Source: Dastarcus helophoroides (lineage: Eukaryota; Arthropoda; Insecta; Coleoptera; Bothrideridae). From it: a stretch of 64,000 bases of DNA. The DNA lies in NCBI GenBank assembly GCA_028583605.1, contig CM053336.1, forward strand, positions 26,591,007 to 26,655,006, written 5' to 3'. A program made the translations under genes and the position numbers. Under the pieces are notes generated by a model, which was not told where the DNA came from, searched no databases, and saw only the letters and a program-made list of their open reading frames with translations. Of this stretch, positions 57,842 to 64,000 are shown piece after piece; the first letter of the stretch is position 1; the number at the start of each line of letters is the position of its first letter.

Positions 57842-58752
57842 AAAAGTGCCAGGCAACTACAAAGTCTTATTCTTGCCCTAGCAGTAGCAATGAATTTAAT
57901 AAATAGAACAGGAATGGCCGATTACGCAGTAACTGGAACTTGGTCTGGTAAAGCAGCTCATTGAAAAACTTCAACATTTATTATAATTGGGCACTCATAA
58001 TGATTCCTTCGGTTTTTAATACTTTTTATGAAAGTTGTAAGAATGCTAAAGTGATAAATGTTGAAGTCCTATAAATATTTCAGTTGACATTAGTGTATTG
58101 CTTGTTTCAGAGTATATGTTATAAAGAAAGTTCTCCAGTGAATTATGAAAGATGGTGGTGTAGATGGCATGTTCTTAGTCAGCGGAAAAAAGTAAAATTC
58201 TGTACGAAACGATGGAGAAATCAAACGATTTCCACAGTTGTCCCATTGACGAGGAGTAGAATAAATATTGGATTTAGGGTTGGAGGACCTAAGGGTGATG
58301 AAGAGCTTAAGGCTAAATTTTTGGAATAGGCAGAAATAAAATACTACATGCATCAGCTAAAAGGGCACAGGTAACTATAATGAACTATTTACTGCATTGT
58401 GTACACGAGATATTTAAGAAAGTAGTTAAAGAAGAAAAAGGATTGGGACCTTATTTATCCTAAACCTTTTACTTTAACATTCTCAATGATCACGAGATTA
58501 TTTTTTAGGAAAATGTTCAATTTTTCATTATCTACTTCTTTTATTGCTCCAAATTGTCAAAGAAACATAGAATATCAAAACTATTACGTTGTGGTCTGTC
58601 TACAGCAAATAATTCCAAATTATAATAATCTTTTTTTTATTTTCAGATCTATTGAAGGTATAAGGGGATCACTTTATAACGCAATCACTTTAGGTGATAT
58701 CCAAAGTTTTGTAAAATTTATGATAGCTTTTCAACAACCATACGGTCAATAG
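57842..58752 (+). pseudogene. Phosphoserine aminotransferase pseudogene (three exons)
   Basis: The first exon follows TGTATTTCCAG: VPGNYKVLFL, a gap where the family has QGGGTGQF, then AMNLINRTGMADYAVTGTWS and an early stop at about 57962. The second exon is 58111-58370: DGGVDGM, YETMEKSNDFHSCPIDEE, a frameshift, INIGFRVGGPKGDEELKAKF, a TAG in place of Gln, then MHQLKGH and a donor. The third is 58647-58752: RSIEGIRGSLYNAITLGDIQ then SFVKFMIAF. PSAT is the PLP enzyme of serine synthesis that converts phosphohydroxypyruvate to phosphoserine. Introns are retained, so it is an unprocessed relic. The N-terminal third is absent. Confidence 0.8.
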
Positions 58753-58875
58753 TGCAAATTAATTTTTTGTGTTAAGTACCTTGTTATTTATTTTTGTACA
58801 TATTTTATTTTCAGAAGCTGTGTTTAATAAAAATGAATAAAATATAAATTTTGTTTTTCAATTATATACATGTTT
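58517..58875 (+). repeat. Direct duplication including the last PSAT exon, copy 2
   Basis: Partner of 55962-56307, covering the preceding intron end, the exon and the 3' flank with AATAAAATATAAAT. This copy keeps the exon frame that copy 1 lost. Confidence 0.85.
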
Positions 58876-59260
58876 CCATGCTTAATGCTTATAAAAAAAA
58901 ACGTTTTATTGAAATTAGTATATTTCCAAAATATCTACTGTAACGACAATCCCTCTAGGAAAAGTGTGACGACTCGCCACAAACTTAATCATTATCTTAT
59001 GGCAAAATTGACTTTGTCCCAAGCGAATGATGATGACCAAGCTGCAAAAATGTTGGGGCCAATAAACTAAAATTTTGCAATCAACTCTTTTGCCAACGTC
59101 TTAAGTTGCAATGAACTACGAACTATAGTAAAAGCGCGAAATTATAAAACTTTAGGTGAGACTATTCGCGGCGCACAAGATTAAGAAGCTCAGATACCAA
59201 CGCGAAATCAGGTATTTATGTTGCGTAGTCGTACTAATTTTCATAGCAATTTTCATGGTC
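58876..59260. other. Gene-free spacer
   Basis: Unique-looking, with a 66-codon open frame at 58870-59070 that I cannot link to a family. Nothing else recognised. Confidence 0.4.
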
Positions 59261-62200
59261 AGGGGCGGCCGTTGGGGGTGGCAAGCAGGGCAACCGCCCG
59301 GGCCTCGCTTTTGAAGAGGGCCTCGCGCACTCGCGCAACACCACGAATTCTAATGTGCATTTGAATTTCGAGCCTTAACCGCGCATTATAAAACTGAACT
59401 CACTGCTCCCTTGCGTGGTAGTTATCGCGCTGATATCTGTCTCATTCGCTCCAATGAATGTTCCTTTTCTTCTCTTTCACATTGACGAAATTTCGTACCA
59501 AGGCCACAAGTGCTGCCAACTGCAAGGGCTAAACAAAATCTGATAGTACTCCATTTTCTTCATGTTTAGCATTCGAGGAATTCCCGTGTTTCATTTCAGC
59601 TGTCAACTGTCGTCGGATTATGCTTTTATATTAGAGCAGTCGTCATCATTTCTAGATCCCTGATCCTTTTAAGACATTAATGCACCTTATTTATCATGAT
59701 TAATAGTTTGTTATATTTGTGTTTAAAAATTGTTGGACAAAACTTGTTCCCTGAAACCAAGAAGGATTTTTCTGAAGATACCCAAGGATCGGTCCGTTCT
59801 ACCAAAAAAAATCTTTGTGTTTATTAATTTTTCTTAGTTTTCAATAAACAATTTTAAAAGTCCAAATATATTTATTTATGACTTTGCATTTCCAGTCAAG
59901 CATCATCATTGAAATTCATAAGCGTAGGCAGGATTTAGTTCAGGGAGGGGCAAGAATCATTTTGAAAAATTGATAAAAAAGGAAAACCGGAAAACGTTCC
60001 GAGTGTATGTATATTTTCATTCAACTACATGAACTCAGTAATCAAATTTTCAGAATAACTTAGAAATTTGGAAATAGAGTCGAACTTTGCGAAAACGGTC
60101 AAAAAATTGAATTTAAAATGAAAACCGATCCTTTCGGAAAACTTCAAAAACTATCCAAATTTCGAAGATTTCAAAAATTAACGATTTTAAAAAATACCGT
60201 CCAAAATGTTGAGAAAAAGATTGAAATCTCTTAAAGAAAAGTGAACATTTTCAAGAGAAATTTTAATTTTGAAAGAGACGAGAAAAGACGAATTTTGGGA
60301 AAAAGTTGGAATGTTTAGAAATCCGTGTTTAAAATAAAATTCTAACCTTTCGAAAAATCTCAAAAATTGTTGAAAATTCGAAAAAATTATATTTTTAAAT
60401 GTGGAATTTTGTGAAAAAAAGATGTAATTTTCAAAAAAAGTTGGAACTTTGAGAAAAATTTTTCACTGTAAACGGAAATTTTCAAAAGCATCCCTATTTC
60501 TAGTTAAAGTCAAAATTTCCAGAATAAGACAACTTTTGAGAAACATAAAATGTTCGAAAAGTTAAATTTGAAAAAATATCAGAAAGAAACGAATATGAAA
60601 AAAATCAAAGTTCAATTCTGAGAGAAAAATGTAGAATAAAGTCGTAATTTCCAAAGCGACCAATTTTTTTGAAAAAACCCTATTTTGGGAAAGGATCTTT
60701 TAGAAAACCGAAATTGAATAAAAACCCAACCTTTCAGAAGAACTCGAAATTTCTAAATATGCTAAAATATTTCCAAAGACCAAATGTTGTGAAAAAAATT
60801 GTAATTTCCAAAAACGCTTTTCTCGAAACATTTACTTTTTTATTCTAATTTTGACACAATATTTAAATTTCAATAAAGAAATTGAATGTACAAGAAATCT
60901 TTTCCTCGAAATTACCCAAAAATATTTTTCGCCACATTTTAAATTTTTGATAATATGCCGACCTAATTTAGAAAAAACAGACGTATTTCGAGAAAACTGA
61001 AATTTAAAGGAAAAACCAATTTCGAGGAAAAAGTCCAGAAAGTTCCAGAAAGTCAATATTTCGAAAATAAGGCGAAATATGAAGATGAAATTTAAAAAAG
61101 TTAAAATTTAAAAAAAAGACAAATATTCAGAAAGGTGGCCTAATTTTGATAGAAAAAATGATTTCCGAAAGAAGAGCCCAAAAAGTGGAATTTTGAGAAT
61201 AAAGTAGAAATTTCTGAAAAGACGAAGTTAAACTAATTTTAAGGGAAATTCAAAATTTTTAGCAAAGTTGAATATCGAATTTTAATATAAAAATATCGGG
61301 AAAAAGGCAAATTTTAAGAAACCTGTTAAAAGTTCTGAAAAATCAAATTCCAAATGATCAAAATCTTCAGAAAAACCCGATGGTAATAAAAATAAAGGAA
61401 TTAAAAAAAACGAAATCTCTAAAAAGCAGTCGACATTTCTAGAAAAACTATCAAATCAAGCATCAAAGATCGACATTTTCCAGAAAAAATTTAAACTTAA
61501 AGAAAAATTGCAACTTTGAGAATATCCGTCCGTTTGTGGAAAAAACGAGTCTTAAAAAAAGTCAACATTTTAAGAAAGATACGAATTTCCAAGAAAAATA
61601 TTCAGTTTTCCGGGAACATACAGGATGGGATTTCAGGATAATTTTAAATTTGCGAAAAAGGGCGGATTTTGAGAAAAATATCTAGGTTTCGATTTTGCTA
61701 AATTTGTTTTTTTTTTTGGAAATTTCGATTTTTTACCCTTGAAAAACAAACAGCAAGATCGAAATTTTAAGAAAAAGTCAAAATTTAGTAAGCACTCAAA
61801 ATTTTTCAGAAAGAGAGTCAAATTTTGTCGAAATTTTGGAAAAAGGACAAATTTTGAGAAAAATGTAATTTCTAGATTTTTCTCTTGAGAGCTTGAATCA
61901 GAGGCAGACATGCGCCCTGTTCTGTTCTACCCTGAGTCAGAAAATGTCCAATATTGAAGTAATCGTCGAAATTTTGAGAAACAAGTTGTATTTCCCCATT
62001 CCAGAGGAAATTTTCTCGGAATTTTTGTCCTTTTACAAAATTTCTAAAGAAGTCATTATAAAAATTTCCAGGTAAATATTGTTATCAAAAAATGGATTAA
62101 GTTTTAAGCAAAAGGGCAAATCTTGATAAAAAAAAGTGGAAATTTTCAGAAAATCAAAGTTTAAAGAGAAGTCGAAGTTTCCGGAAAAAACTAATTTCGG

Positions 62201-62602
62201 GAAATGATAGAATTTCGAAAAATAAATCTATGCATTTTGAGATAAAAATTCGAATTTTTACTTAAGTTGGATTCTGATAAAATAAATCGAATTTTAGGAA
62301 TACATTTGAAATTTTTAAAGAAATTTATGAAAAAAGACGAATTTCGTGAAATAAGTCGAAATTTCGAGAAAATATCAATAGCTTAAAGAAGGACGACTTT
62401 TGTCGAATGGAAATTTTTTCGAGAAAGTCTCCTCAATTCAATATAAATTTTCGTTAACCACACGAGCTCTGGGGGGGGGGGCAGACGCCCTACTCTGCCC
62501 TATTCTGACTACGTCTATGTTAAAACTAATTCCACAAAGACGAGGGCCTCTTAAAGATCTACCCGCCCGGAGCCTCGCAATGGCTAAGGCCGCCACTGCT
62601 AA
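59261..62602. mobile_element. hAT-like element with CAG(G/T)GGCGGCC ends
   Basis: The left end CAGGGGCGGCCGTTGGGGG is followed by GGGCAACCGCCCGGGCCTCG. The right end, inverted, reads CAGTGGCGGCCTTAGCCATT then GCGAGGCTCCGGGCGGG. The GGGCCTC...CCCGG-rich subterminal sequence is typical of insect hAT elements of the ZMYM1 group. No transposase is present. A target duplication is not visible, so the boundaries are tentative. The interior holds another element and satellite. Confidence 0.55.
59917..62519. mobile_element. Nested element with CATA(A/G)(G/A)CGTAG ends
   Basis: The left end is CATAAGCGTAGGCAGGATTT then AGTTCAGGGAGGGGCAAG. The right end, inverted, is CATAGACGTAGTCAGAATAG then GGCAGAGTAGGGCGTCTGCC. 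The interior (about 59960-62440) is degenerate satellite. Near 61895-61945 a partial internal copy of the right end occurs (GAGGCAGACATGCGCCCTGT then CTGAGTCAG). No coding capacity. Confidence 0.5.
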
Positions 62603-62639
62603 GGATTTTAAGTTTCGAGAAGATACTTGAACAATCGAG

Positions 62640-64000
62640 TTGAAAGTCAAATCGTTATGATTAAAATAAAACCCCTAGAATTTTTTTACATAAATTTAGA
62701 GTTTTTTTCTTAATTTTGCCTACTTTCTTAAAAGTGTGGGGTTAAAACTTGACAATTTTTTTAATGTGTTTCAATTCAATTTTTGAAGGAAATCATTCAA
62801 ATTTAGGGAAGCAATTGCACCGTTTTAGGAACTGAAATTTTGATCAATCAATGATAAAGGTTCAAAAAAACAATTTTTTTATAAATGAAAATTTCTCAAG
62901 ATTTCAACTATTTCCAGTAATTATGAGTCTTTTAAACATTCGAATTTGGAGTTTACTGCGTAAAAATCAAAAAAAGTCATTATTATTTTGAAAAAACATC
63001 ACATTTCATGTTTACTTCAAAATTTTAGAATAAAAATGGTAATTTAAATATGAAATTTTAAGAAAAATGTAAACATTTCCAAAAAAAAAAGTTAAATTTC
63101 TCTTTACTTTCTTTTATCAAAATTTCGAATTCTTTTTAAATATTTTCAAGTTTTCAGGAAATTTGGAGTAAACATTTTGAAGTTATTTTCAAAATTTTAT
63201 TATGTTCTGAAGAATCTAAGTTTAAATTTAAAATTTTTTTAGATCAAAACAGCCTTACTTCAACGAGAAGACTATCATCGTTTTTTGAAATGATCAAGCT
63301 TTGATTAAAAGTGAAAAACATTTGTCAAAGATTAAAATGTAATAACTAATGAGTTTTCCATTTTTCTAGAAACTTTTAATTTTTAAATAAATGTTAAGGA
63401 TTCCAAATTTTATCAAAATTTCTGAAAAAACATTTCTAAATTCGTATATTGATAAAAATGTCTCATAATTTTTTGAGTTTTTTTTACCCCAAGTTTTAAA
63501 GTCAAATCTCGTAAGTAATGAAGGTCAAAATTTACCGATTAAATTTAAAATTTTCTAATTAAGGTGCAATTTTGTTTTCTTTTTTTCCCAAGTTTTAAAC
63601 TTAGAACTCACAATTTGGAGAAAACTCAACAGTTTGAAATTGAAGTCGAAATAAAGTCGATATTTTGATCCTAAAATTGGAATTTTAGGAAAAATGGAAA
63701 AATTTGAATTTCAAATGAAACATTTTGACAGATAACTCAAAGTTTAAACAAAAACCAACGATTTTAAGAAAATTCTGTTATTTTTGATTTTAAAAATTTA
63801 AATCTACTAATAGCGTGGGTAAATTTCCGAATTATAAAAAAAAATAAATTGTAACCAAAAACCTTAAAAAAAATCGGGTTTCTTAGAAAGCTTGTATCAA
63901 AATGAAACCATTATTTATTAAAAAAATTCAAAATTTTGATTTTAATCTCAAAATTTTCGAAAACATCAAAATTTTGATTCTAATGGCAAAATTTTCGAAA
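62640..64000. repeat. Degenerate AT-rich satellite to the window end
   Basis: Decayed repeats of mixed polarity, for example TCAAAATTTTGATTCTAATG at the end. No gene, RNA or element end recognised. Confidence 0.6.

Overview
The window is nuclear DNA of an insect, most likely a beetle. It is AT-rich eukaryotic DNA with spliced genes whose introns are only 48-57 nt long, and its mobile elements are insect-type (Gypsy, a Jockey/CR1-like LINE, DDE, piggyBac, P/THAP and hAT remnants, Penelope-like elements). Beetle is inferred from the tiny introns; the sequence alone does not prove it. A 100-N scaffold gap lies at 40099-40198.

Three host genes can be assembled completely. They are OSTC, an oligosaccharyltransferase subunit (8350-8904, minus, 3 exons, 149 aa); a CIB1-like EF-hand protein (18192-18959, minus, 5 exons, 184 aa); and a Ly6/uPAR-type GPI-anchored protein (51939-52499, plus, 3 exons, 151 aa). 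Two phase-matched exons of an unrecognised gene lie at 55221-55458 and 57132-57250. Relics of phosphoserine aminotransferase exons, partly duplicated, surround and follow them. Three copies plus one fragment of a divergent K50 paired-like homeobox exon lie between 33.9 and 40.1 kb on the minus strand, and all show shared lesions.

Most of the window is not genes. About half is a degenerate satellite built on a roughly 20-bp theme (runs like TTTTTTCTCGAAATTTCGAC). It occurs at 1-8.2 kb, 9.5-12.5 kb, 13.8-17.9 kb, 22.1-26.8 kb (as about 290-bp monomers of two alternating kinds), 47.5-50.8 kb, 59.9-62.4 kb and 62.6-64 kb. Several blocks sit inside units with recognisable ends. The clearest is 46986-50975, which has imperfect terminal inverted repeats and an 8-bp target duplication. 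The satellite has therefore apparently been carried by transposons.

The most interesting signal is a set of hammerhead-ribozyme-shaped sequences. One is nearly perfect at 43691-43750 (minus). A well-formed inverted pair lies at 56720-56785 (minus) and 57026-57090 (plus), and a weaker inverted pair at 21505-21560 (minus) and 21718-21775 (plus). Two of the three host elements are flanked by perfect 12-bp direct repeats, and each has an asymmetric tail outside its inverted arms, as in Penelope-like retroelements. A second unusual structure is a pair of about 690-bp inverted arms enclosing the intact Ly6 gene and a broken fragment of a Polinton-type DNA polymerase.

Layout: 0-8.2 kb satellite; 8.2-9 kb OSTC; 9-12.8 kb satellite-bearing element; 13.4-13.8 kb MITE; 13.8-18 kb satellite; 18.2-19 kb CIB1-like; 19.6-20 kb fold-back; 21.5-21.8 kb ribozyme element; 22-27 kb higher-order satellite; 27-33.9 kb transposon graveyard; 33.9-40.1 kb homeobox copies plus a THAP/P-type relic; 40.2-42.7 kb Gypsy relic; 42.7-46 kb dimeric tandem array with a ribozyme element; 46.7-53.7 kb large inverted repeat with the Ly6 gene; 54-58.9 kb unknown gene, ribozyme palindrome, microsatellites and PSAT relics; 59.3-62.6 kb hAT-like nested element; then satellite.
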